64,000 nucleotides of DNA from Agrococcus sp. SL85 (lineage in GTDB: Bacteria > Actinomycetota > Actinomycetes > Actinomycetales > Microbacteriaceae), in contig NZ_CP113066.1 in assembly GCF_026625845.1 (NCBI RefSeq), positions 124,001 through 188,000 on the forward strand. Direction: 5' to 3'. The notes beneath the pieces were generated by a model, which worked only from the letters and a program-made list of their open reading frames with translations, ran no database searches and was not told the DNA's origin. Shown piece after piece: positions 57,375-64,000 of this stretch. Position 1 is the first letter of the stretch. Each line of letters opens with the position of its first letter. The position numbers and the translations under genes were made by a program.

Positions 57375-58640
57375 CTACGGCGCGACGAGCCGGGCCCGGC
57401 CCCCGCGCACGAGCCAGATCGCGGCGGTCGTGCCGACGACGCCGATCCCCGCGAGCAGCGCGTCGAGGCCGAGCTCCATGATGAGGAAGGGCGCGATCGC
57501 GAACAGCAGCACCGCCGCGACCGTCGCCGCCCGCCCAGGGTGCACGGGGTCGGCGAGGTGGCTCGGGCTGCGCTCGTAGCGCACGAGCCACAGCGAGAGC
57601 AGCCAGACGACGCCGAGCACCGCGAGCAGCATCGGGATGCGCGTGGCCCACCACACGCTGGAGCCGGGCTCCGGCAGGGGCAGCGGCAGCAGCAGCTGGA
57701 GGCCCGTGAGCACCATGATGATCGGCAGGTGCCAGAGGTAGATCGTCATGAGGCGGCTGCCCGCGAGCCACACCACGGCGCGGGCCGGGCGCGTCTCCAT
57801 GAGCGCGGCGAGCGGCCGGTGCAGGAGCGTGAGCGCCGCGGCCTGGATCGCCCCGAGCACGAGCATGGGCACGGTGGGCGGGTACTGGTTCGAGAGCATG
57901 CTGGGCGAGTAGCCCGCGAACGGCACGAGCACCAGCAGCAGCGCATAGCCGGCCAGCACGATGCCCGCGAGCGCCCAGGGCGAGCGCTGGCGGAACCAGC
58001 CGTCGTGCATCCAGAAGCCCAGCTGCTGCACCGCGACCCACACCACGACGACGTTGACCATGCCGAGCTGCGGGATGCCCGTGCCGAGCCGCGCGGCGTC
58101 GACGAGGCACGCCGCGAGCGCGAGGAGCGCGAGGGTGCGCAGGGGCGCGCGCTCGTGGAGGCGGATCATCGCCGGCGCGAGCGCCTGCGCGAGCACGTAC
58201 GCCGCGAGGAACCACAGCGGCGAGCCGATGCCGATCGCCACGGTGTCGACGAGCAGCGGGTCGACGCCCAGGAGCGCCGCGCCGACGAGCGCGAGCGCCA
58301 GGAAGGCCAGGAGCGGCAGGGCCGGGCGGGCGAGCCGCACGAGGCGCAGGCGCACGAACGCATCCGCATCGCCGCCGCGCCGCTCGAGGCTGCGCCAGCC
58401 GGCCATCGCCGCGAAGCCGCCCACCACGAAGAAGAGCGGCATGACGTCGCCGAGCCACGTCGCCGCAGCGAACCACGGCTGCGCCTCGACCGTGCGCTCG
58501 ATGAGCAGCTGGCCATCGGGGCCGTGGCCCACGCCGACGAAGAGCAGGTGGATGACCACGACGAGCAGCACGCACGAGACGCGGGCGAGGTCGAGGGTGA
58601 GGTCGCGCTGGGCGAGCCTGGCGTCGGCGCCGGTCGTCAT
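57375..58640 (-). CDS. Acyltransferase family 3 (OafA-like) membrane protein
   Basis: 421 aa with ten or so membrane helices. Family phrases: LTLDLARVSCVLLVVVIHLLFVG (catalytic His), MPLFFVVGGFAAMAGWRS, SPLWFLAAYVLAQ and LMTIYLWHLPIIMVLTG. Such enzymes O-acylate surface sugars or lipids. The target cannot be deduced from neighbours. Convergent with copA. Confidence 0.88.
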   Translation of the reverse strand: MTTGADARLAQRDLTLDLARVSCVLLVVVIHLLFVGVGHGPDGQLLIERTVEAQPWFAAATWLGDVMPLFFVVGGFAAMAGWRSLERRGGDADAFVRLRLVRLARPALPLLAFLALALVGAALLGVDPLLVDTVAIGIGSPLWFLAAYVLAQALAPAMIRLHERAPLRTLALLALAACLVDAARLGTGIPQLGMVNVVVVWVAVQQLGFWMHDGWFRQRSPWALAGIVLAGYALLLVLVPFAGYSPSMLSNQYPPTVPMLVLGAIQAAALTLLHRPLAALMETRPARAVVWLAGSRLMTIYLWHLPIIMVLTGLQLLLPLPLPEPGSSVWWATRIPMLLAVLGVVWLLSLWLVRYERSPSHLADPVHPGRAATVAAVLLFAIAPFLIMELGLDALLAGIGVVGTTAAIWLVRGGRARLVAP

Positions 58641-58696
58641 GCGAGGACAGTAGCCCCTTGCGGGCGCCGCCGTGGGCCCGCCGCGCACGGCCCGCG

Positions 58697-59321
58697 TCAG
58701 CGGTCGAGCTGCGCGAGGAACTCGGCGGCTCGTCGCCGCACGCGGTCGCGGATGCGCCGCACCTCGTCGGTGCCGAGGCCCGCGGGGTCGTCGAAGTCCC
58801 ACGCCTCCAGCCGCTGCCCGCGCGCGCGCGGGAAGGGGTGGCGCACGAGCATCGTGACGACGACGTCGGCGGCGGCCGCGACGTCCTCGGTCGCGGGCTT
58901 CGGGTACGCGGCATCGATCGGCACGCCATCCTCGGCCATGACGTCGACGACGGTGCGCAGCGGCTCGGCCGCGGGGTTCAGCGCCCCGGATCGCGCCTCG
59001 ACCCTGCCGCCCGAGAGGGCGTTGAGGTAGGCGGCGGCCATGAGCGAGATGCCGTCGTTGCGGATCGACTCGACGAGCACGCGCACGGGCGAGCCCGCGG
59101 GGCGCGGCTCCGCGACGGCCTGGATCGCCTCCACGCGGTCCGCGGCGAGCGCGAGCGCCCGCGCCGTGCGCCCGGGCTCCGCGGCCCGCTCGAGCGCGTC
59201 GTGCGACTCGAAGACGATCCGCTCGACGCGCGCGGCGTCGAGCCCGGGGTGCGCGGCCGCGAGCCTCCCGCGCGCCGGCGCGCAGGAGGGCGTCGACCGA
59301 CCGGTGCTCCTCGCGGTTCAT
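58697..59321 (-). CDS. LMW-phosphatase/ArsC-fold protein with degenerate active site, frame broken by one extra base
   Basis: An N-terminal three-helix segment (MNREEHRSVDALLR, then HPGLDAARVERIVFESHDALE) precedes an ArsC/LMW-phosphatase-like domain (SLMAAAYLNALSGGRVEARSG, DVVVTMLVRHPFP, WDFDDPAGLGTDEVRRIRD). The P-loop expected as CVHNAGRS reads SIRNDGIS: the catalytic Cys is Ser and the Arg is Ile, and the later cysteines are absent, so enzyme activity is unlikely. One extra G (plus-strand cc at 59264-59265, GAGGCTCG for GAGCTCG) splits the frame after codon 19. Total 625 bp, one over 208 codons; restored 207 aa. Confidence 0.82.
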
Positions 59322-59382
59322 GCTGCGCCCCTCCCCGCCGCGCGCGGCGTCGTGCCCAGGCTACGGCGCGGCGGCGCGGCGC

Positions 59383-59448
59383 GGGATGCGGCGTCGCGCC
59401 GTGGCCGCGGCGCTCGGGATGCGGCGTCGCGCCGTGGCCGCGGCGCTC
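59383..59448. repeat. Perfect 33-bp tandem duplication next to the ramB stop
   Basis: Two identical 33-bp units (59383-59415 and 59416-59448), each starting GGGATGCGGCGTCGCGCCG. The second ends inside the stop codon of the RamB-like gene (59449-59447 on the minus strand). No function assigned; it belongs to a series of short tandem duplications at gene 3' ends in this window. Confidence 0.85.
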
Positions 59449-60877
59449 ATAGCGCCGGCGCGTGGCGCTCGAGGAAGGCGTAGAGCTCGCCGTCGTCGAC
59501 GCCGGGGTAGGTGCCGGAGGGCAGCGGCGCGAGCGTGTGCTGGTGCATGCGCGCCGAGGCCCAGGAGTGCTGCCGCCAGCGCTCGACGAGGCCGGCCTCC
59601 GGGCTCGCGCAGCAGCGCACGTCGGGGCACGTGGAGCGCTCGCGGAACGCGGTCTGCGCGCCGCGGAACCACTTCGCGTCGTCGAAGCGCACGCCGAACG
59701 AGATCGAGAACTCGCCGTCGGTGCCGGAGCCCGTCTGCGTCGAGCACCAGAACGTGCCGCCGGGGGTGTCGGTGTACTGGTAGAACTCCGTCGTGCGCGA
59801 GGTGCGCTCGAAGGCCGTGCGGGCCGCGAAGCGGCGGCACACGATCTGGCCCTCGGCGTGCCCGGAGGCGTCGACCGGCACGGGCAGGCCGTCGTTCTCG
59901 TAGACCCGGATGAGCGTGCCGTCCTCCCCCACGCGCAGGAAGTGCACCTGCAGGTCGAGGTCGGTCGCGAGGTTCGTGAACCGCATCGCGGCCGTCTCGT
60001 GGGTGACGCCGAAGGCGTCGCGGAAGTCCTCGACCGCGAGGTTGCGGTCGCGCTTGGCACGGCGCAGGTACTCCACCGCGCGGCTCTTCGGCATGAGCGC
60101 GGCCGCGGCGAAGTAGTTGATCTCGAGCCGCTGCTGCAGGAACTCGCGGTAGGCGCGCGGCTCGCGGTGCTGCAGCAGGCGGTGCGCGATGGCCTGCAGC
60201 GCCATCGAGCGCAGTCCGTGCCCGCCGGGGATCGATGCGGGCGGCAGGTAGATCCGTCCGTTCTCGAGGTCGGTGACCGAGCGCGCCGAGTGCGGCATGT
60301 CGGTGACGTACACGAGCTCGAAGCCGAGCCGCGCCGCCATCTCGCTCACGGTGTTGTGGGTGAGGCTGCCGCCCTCGTAGCCGACCGCGGCGAGCTGCTG
60401 CTCGGCGAGCTCGTCGAGCTCGTCGATCGCGTTCGCCCGCTCGCGCATCTCGTGCCGCAGGGCCGTGGCGTCGCGCCGCGCCTGCTCGGGCGTCGCGATC
60501 GCCTCGCGGCTGCGGCGGTCGAGCTCGCGGTGGAGGCCGACGAGGGCGCCGAGCACGTCGTCGCCCATCGAGCGGCTCGGCCGCACGGCGGGGAGGCCGA
60601 GGCGCCGGTAGCTCGCACCCTCCTGCAGCCGCTGCAGGTCGAGCTCGAGCCGGGAGCGCTCGCTGGGCGGCTCGGGGTCGAGCAGCTGCGAGGTGGCGAC
60701 GCCGAGCACCTCGGCGATGGCCTGCAGGTGGCTGAGCTTGGGCTCGCGGCGGCCGTTCTCGATGAGCGAGAGCTGGCTGCCCGCGAGGCCGATGCGCTCG
60801 CCGAGCGCGTCGAGCGTGAGCTCGGCGGCGGTGCGGAAGTGCCGGATGCGGTGTCCGAGGACGGCGGCGTCGACCAT
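59447..60877 (-). CDS. ramB: RamB/ScfR-family XRE transcriptional regulator
   Basis: 476 aa. N-terminal XRE helix-turn-helix (LGHRIRHFRTAAELTLDALGERIGLAGSQLSLIENGRREPKLSHLQAIAEVLGV), a linker, an ImmA/IrrE-like region (INYFAAAALMPKSRAVEYL, DAFGVTHETAAMRFTNLATDL) and a C-terminal cysteine-bearing DUF2083 domain (FCSTQTG-like TFWCSTQTGSG and DVRCCASPE). This is the layout of the short-chain fatty acyl-CoA regulator family that includes RamB of Corynebacterium and Rv0465c. RamB controls acetate and C2 metabolism. Divergent from pckG, so control of gluconeogenesis is likely. Leaderless start. Confidence 0.9.
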   Translation of the reverse strand: MVDAAVLGHRIRHFRTAAELTLDALGERIGLAGSQLSLIENGRREPKLSHLQAIAEVLGVATSQLLDPEPPSERSRLELDLQRLQEGASYRRLGLPAVRPSRSMGDDVLGALVGLHRELDRRSREAIATPEQARRDATALRHEMRERANAIDELDELAEQQLAAVGYEGGSLTHNTVSEMAARLGFELVYVTDMPHSARSVTDLENGRIYLPPASIPGGHGLRSMALQAIAHRLLQHREPRAYREFLQQRLEINYFAAAALMPKSRAVEYLRRAKRDRNLAVEDFRDAFGVTHETAAMRFTNLATDLDLQVHFLRVGEDGTLIRVYENDGLPVPVDASGHAEGQIVCRRFAARTAFERTSRTTEFYQYTDTPGGTFWCSTQTGSGTDGEFSISFGVRFDDAKWFRGAQTAFRERSTCPDVRCCASPEAGLVERWRQHSWASARMHQHTLAPLPSGTYPGVDDGELYAFLERHAPAL

Positions 60878-61135
60878 GCGCCCATCATACGAAAGATCGC
60901 GCGATCCTCGCACCACGCGCGAGGGATGACTGGCGCGCACGAGGGCGCGGGGGCGACGGACGGGCCGCGAGCGGCGGAGCGTGCCCGGCCCGCGCGCACG
61001 CGCCGCACCGGAACGAGCACGCGTCCCGCGATCGGACGACGACCGCGTCGCTCGACTTTGCAGGAGCGAAGGAAGCGCGCATCCTTCCTCGCTCGGAGGC
61101 ATCGCAGCGCGCCGCCGCGCGAGCAGAGTGGAGGC
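60878..61135. promoter_or_regulatory. ramB/pckG divergent control region
   Basis: The ramB -10 TATGAT (minus strand 60889-60884) is six bases from the ATG, with a perfect palindrome GATCGCGCGATC (60895-60906) just upstream of it. Closer to pckG, ACTTTGCA occurs at 61055-61062, resembling the RamB half-site (ACTTTGCAAA) known from Corynebacterium. Both are candidate RamB sites. I did not find a clear pckG -10. Confidence 0.55.
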
Positions 61136-63007
61136 ATGACGATCCTCCCCGCCGCCCCCACCCGCGCCGCGAAGGCCGCGCCCTCCCCCGCGGCGCGCCG
61201 CGCGGTCGGCGCGCCGGAGTCCGCCGACCCCGCCATCGTCGCCTGGGTGCAGTCGGTCGCCGACCTCACCGAGCCCGCGCGCATCCAGTGGTGCGACGGC
61301 ACCGACGCCGAGTGGAACGCGATCGTCGCCACGATGCTCGACGCCGGCACGATCGTGCCCGTGCCGAAGCGTCCCGGCAGCTACCTCGCGCGCTCGAACC
61401 CCGACGACGTCGCCCGCATGGAGGACCGCACCTTCATCTGCGCCGAGGACGCCGACGACGCGGGCCCCACGAACAACTGGCGCGCGCCCGAGGCGATGCG
61501 CCACGTGCTCGGCGGCCTCTTCGACGGCGCGATGCGCGGCCGCACGATGTACGTCATCCCGTTCTCGATGGGCCCCGTGGGCGGCCCCATCTCGAAGAAC
61601 GGCATCGAGATCACCGACTCCCCCTACGTCGTCGCCTCCATGCACGTCATGACGCGCGTCGGCACCGCCGCGCTCGAGGCGATGCGCGGCACGAGCGACT
61701 GGGTGCCCGCGGTGCACTCGGTGGGCGCGCCGCTCGCCGAGGGCGAGGCCGACGTCGCCTGGCCCTGCAACCCCACGCGCTACATCTCGCACTTCCCCGA
61801 GACGCGCGAGATCTGGTCGTTCGGCTCGGCCTACGGCGGCAACGCGCTGCTCGCGAAGAAGTGCTTCGCGCTCCGCATCGCCTCGGTGCAGGCGCGCGAC
61901 GAGGGCTGGCTCGCCGAGCACATGCTGCTGCTGCGCATGACGCACGAGGACGGCCGCCGCATCCACCTCGCGGGCGCCTTCCCGAGCGCGTGCGGCAAGA
62001 CGAACCTCGCGATGCTGCAGCCGACGATCCCCGGCTGGAGCGTGGAGACGCTCGGCGACGACATCGTCTGGATGCGCCCCGGCCCCGACGGGCGCCTGTG
62101 GGCCATCAACCCCGAGCACGGCTTCTTCGGCGTCGCGCCCGGCACGAGCGAGTCGTCGAACCCGACCGCCATGGCGATGCTCGACAAGGACACGATCTTC
62201 ACGAACGTCGCGATGACCGCGGACGGCGACGTGTGGTGGGAGGGCATGTCGAAGGAGGCGCCAGAGGGCCTCACCGACTGGCAGGGCCGCCCGCACGACC
62301 CGGCTCGCGGCCCGGCCGCGCACCCCAACGCGCGCTTCACCGTGCGCGCCGAGCAGTGCCCCTCGATCGCCCCCGACTGGGAGGCGCCGGAGGGCGTGCC
62401 GATCGACGCGATCGTCTTCGGCGGCCGCCGGCCCACGCAGGTGCCGCTCGTGCTCCAGGCGCGCGACTGGGAGCACGGCGTCTACGTCGGCGCGACGATC
62501 TCGAGCCAGCAGACCGCCGCCGCCGAGGGCCCGGTGGGCGAGATCCGTCGCGACCCCTTCGCGATGCTGCCCTTCTGCGGCTACAACATGGGCGACTACT
62601 TCGAGCACTGGGTCGACATGGGCCACCGGCTCGGCCGCGGCGCGCCGAAGATCTTCTCGGTCAACTGGTTCCGCCGCGACGACGAGGGCGGCTTCCTGTG
62701 GCCCGGCTTCGGCGAGAACGCGCGCGTGCTCGAGTGGATCGCGGGCCGCGTCGCCGGCACCGCGGCCGGCGTCGACACCGCGATCGGCGTGCTGCCCGCC
62801 GACGGCGCGATCGACCTCGAGGGGCTCGAGCTCGACCCGCGCGTCGTCGACGAGCTGTTCGAGATCGACCCGAAGGCGTGGCTCGGCGAGCTCGTCGACA
62901 TCGAGGCCTTCTTCGGCCAGTTCGGTCGGGCGCTGCCCACGGGCCTCGTGCGCCAGCTGAACCACGTGCGCTGGCGCCTCGAGCAGCTGAGCGCCGTCGC
63001 GGCCTGA
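61136..63007 (+). CDS. pckG: Phosphoenolpyruvate carboxykinase (GTP)
   Basis: 623 aa, full length GTP-dependent enzyme. Conserved regions: PKRPGSYLARSNPDDVARMEDRTFICA, FSMGPVGGPISKNGIEITDS, GGNALLAKKCFALRIAS, the P-loop GAFPSACGKTNLAML, WAINPEHGFFGVAPGTS and FAMLPFCGYNMGDYF. It turns oxaloacetate into PEP, the entry to gluconeogenesis. Divergent from the RamB-like regulator, and followed by a strong hairpin terminator. Confidence 0.97.
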   Translation: MTILPAAPTRAAKAAPSPAARRAVGAPESADPAIVAWVQSVADLTEPARIQWCDGTDAEWNAIVATMLDAGTIVPVPKRPGSYLARSNPDDVARMEDRTFICAEDADDAGPTNNWRAPEAMRHVLGGLFDGAMRGRTMYVIPFSMGPVGGPISKNGIEITDSPYVVASMHVMTRVGTAALEAMRGTSDWVPAVHSVGAPLAEGEADVAWPCNPTRYISHFPETREIWSFGSAYGGNALLAKKCFALRIASVQARDEGWLAEHMLLLRMTHEDGRRIHLAGAFPSACGKTNLAMLQPTIPGWSVETLGDDIVWMRPGPDGRLWAINPEHGFFGVAPGTSESSNPTAMAMLDKDTIFTNVAMTADGDVWWEGMSKEAPEGLTDWQGRPHDPARGPAAHPNARFTVRAEQCPSIAPDWEAPEGVPIDAIVFGGRRPTQVPLVLQARDWEHGVYVGATISSQQTAAAEGPVGEIRRDPFAMLPFCGYNMGDYFEHWVDMGHRLGRGAPKIFSVNWFRRDDEGGFLWPGFGENARVLEWIAGRVAGTAAGVDTAIGVLPADGAIDLEGLELDPRVVDELFEIDPKAWLGELVDIEAFFGQFGRALPTGLVRQLNHVRWRLEQLSAVAA

Positions 63008-63023
63008 CGCGCGGCCGCCGCGC

Positions 63024-63062
63024 ACCGAGCCCCGCCCGCCCTCCGGCGCGGCGGGGCTCGGT
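63024..63062 (+). terminator. pckG terminator hairpin
   Basis: ACCGAGCCCCGCC (63024-63036) pairs perfectly over 13 bp with GGCGGGGCTCGGT (63050-63062), 17 nt after the pckG stop. No U-run, as usual in GC-rich actinobacteria. Confidence 0.75.
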
Positions 63063-63092
63063 CGCGAGCGGCAGGGGTGGGATGCTCGGAGC

Positions 63093-63725
63093 GTGCAGCC
63101 GAACCCGCAGTACCGCATCGACGAGCCCGCCGTGCGCGCGCTCATCGCCCGCGCGCCGTGGATGACGCTCGTCTCGCACCCCGCCGACGGGCCCGTCGCC
63201 TCCCCGAGCCCCGTGCTGCTCGACGACGAGGCGGACGCCGAGGGCATCGTCCTCGTCACGCACCTCGGGCGCGCCGACGCGCGCCTCCACGGCCTGCTCG
63301 CGCCCGCCCCCGATCCCGAGGCCCCCTTCGGCGGCCGCACGCTGCTGGCGATCTGCCAGGGCGAGCACGGCTACGTCTCGCCCTCCTGGTACCTCGGCGA
63401 CGACGCCGGCCAGGTGCCCACGTGGAACTTCGAGATGGCGACCATGCGCTGCGCCGTCGAGGTGCTCGAGCACGAGGAGAACCTCGCGGTGCTGCGGCGG
63501 CTCGTCGCGCACTTCGAGGGGCCGGGCGGCGTCGAGCTCGACCTCTCGGACGACGACACCCGCGGCCTCGCGATGGGCACCGTCGGGCTGCGCCTCCACG
63601 TGACCTCGTTCGACGCGAAGGCCAAGATGAGCCAGAACAAGGGCGCGGCGACCCGCGCCTCCGTCATCGCGCACCTCGAGACCGGCAACCCGCGACTCGC
63701 CGCGCGCATGCGCGCCGCGAGCTGA
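63093..63725 (+). CDS. PaiB-like FMN-binding split-barrel protein
   Basis: 210 aa from GTG at 63093. Pyridoxamine-oxidase-like split barrel with the PaiB signature ICQGEHGYVSPSWYLG, VPTWNFEMATMRCAVEVLEH and a late FDAKAKMSQNKG. Bacillus PaiB is described as an FMN-binding negative regulator; most homologues are uncharacterised flavin- or heme-binding proteins. It stands alone between pckG and the ECF sigma factor. Confidence 0.88.
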   Translation: MQPNPQYRIDEPAVRALIARAPWMTLVSHPADGPVASPSPVLLDDEADAEGIVLVTHLGRADARLHGLLAPAPDPEAPFGGRTLLAICQGEHGYVSPSWYLGDDAGQVPTWNFEMATMRCAVEVLEHEENLAVLRRLVAHFEGPGGVELDLSDDDTRGLAMGTVGLRLHVTSFDAKAKMSQNKGAATRASVIAHLETGNPRLAARMRAAS

Positions 63726-63729
63726 CCCC

Positions 63730-63753
63730 AACCCTCCCGTGCGCCCGTTCGTC
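63730..63753 (+). promoter_or_regulatory. Candidate ECF-type autoregulated promoter
   Basis: AACC (63730-63733) and CGTC (63750-63753) are separated by 16 nt, matching the usual -35 (AAC) and -10 (CGTC) of ECF sigma promoters. They lie just upstream of the ECF sigma gene, as expected for autoregulation. Confidence 0.5.
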
Positions 63754-63776
63754 CTAGGGAGCAGGAGGAGCATCGC

Positions 63777-64000
63777 GTGAGCGCCCGGTGGGAGCTGGTC
63801 GTGGCCGAGCTCGTGGCCGAGCGCGGCGAGGCGCTCGTGCGCTACGCGACGCTCCTGACGGGGAACGAGGAGGAGGCGCGCGACATGGTGCAGGACGCCC
63901 TGGCGGCGACGTTCGGCCGCCTGCGGAACGGCTTCGCCGTCGACCAGGCCGAGGCCTACGTGCGGCGCGCGATCGCCAACCGGTTCCTCGACACCGCGCG
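63777..64000 (+). CDS. ECF RNA polymerase sigma factor (partial, runs off right edge)
   Basis: 74 codons from GTG at 63777 behind a strong ribosome site (AGGAGGAG). The visible part is sigma-70 region 2: LVRYATLLTGNEEEARDMVQDALAATFGRL and AYVRRAIANRFLDTAR. This matches actinobacterial SigE-like ECF factors (the LLTG.xxxAxDLVQ pattern). Regions 4 and any anti-sigma gene are beyond the window. Confidence 0.88.
   Translation, partial: MSARWELVVAELVAERGEALVRYATLLTGNEEEARDMVQDALAATFGRLRNGFAVDQAEAYVRRAIANRFLDTA

Noticed and set aside
59462..61135. Upstream extension of the pckG frame back to 59462
   Set aside because: The extension is antisense to the RamB-like gene. PEP carboxykinase begins normally at 61136.

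Overview
The window is GC-rich throughout (roughly 70% or more by eye). Its genes use GTG and ATG starts with many 4-base stop/start overlaps. Gene content and order (thrB/thrC/hom/lysA beside rho-prfA, prmC-tsaC-wecA-atp, a RamB/ScfR regulator beside a GTP-dependent PEP carboxykinase, decaprenyl-type WecA) point to a Gram-positive actinobacterium. Microbacteriaceae (Agrococcus-like) is my best guess, inferred from gene content only. No insertion sequence, phage gene or CRISPR array is visible.

Layout. 1-6.5 kb (minus): a two-component system leads a surface/polyphosphate-type cluster made of an NAGPA-fold protein, a GT2-GtrA glycosyltransferase, DUF4956, a VTC-domain protein and a Cthe_2159-type lipoprotein cut by the window edge. 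6.6-18 kb (minus): TfoX-N protein, yaaA, then the complete F1Fo ATP synthase operon read in the order atpI-B-E-F-H-A-G-D-C, preceded by wecA, tsaC and prmC. 18-28 kb: a block separating prfA from prmC, holding cysK-cysE, a repeat element, a guanidine-III riboswitch with two SMR exporters, an IclR-controlled operon (GntP permease, CaiB CoA-transferase, HMG-CoA-lyase-like enzyme), a P-loop kinase, an SdpI-like protein and an MFS transporter. 28-36 kb (minus): lysA-hom-thrC-thrB-rho-prfA. 36-39 kb: a 3-methyladenine DNA glycosylase and a second copy of the repeat element separate lysA from argS. 39-52 kb (minus): lipoprotein, transglutaminase and a complete Gram-positive type IV pilus operon read pilB-T-C-A-V-W-X-D-M-N-O. 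52.7-57.4 kb: two TetR regulators, a tRNA-Arg(CCG) flanked by a hairpin array, and the copper locus csoR-copZ-copA with two CsoR operators. 57.4-64 kb: acyltransferase, an inactive-looking LMW-phosphatase/ArsC protein, RamB-like regulator and divergent pckG, PaiB-like flavoprotein, and the start of an ECF sigma factor.

Three things stand out. (1) Five reading frames, including essential atpA, are broken by one extra G on the coding strand, always turning AGC into AGGC and four times turning AGCTC into AGGCTC. (2) Two intergenic elements share one architecture (an array of 20-21 bp GAGTGGCG repeats followed by a 75-nt core about 77% identical), both between convergent genes, and each within or at a place where the usual actinobacterial gene order is interrupted. 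(3) Three exact-period 73-bp hairpin units abut the 3' end of the tRNA-Arg gene, with arms exchanged between units. Many genes also show leaderless promoters (TANNNT followed by 6-8 nt and the start codon). All motif calls were made by eye; no database search or folding program was run.
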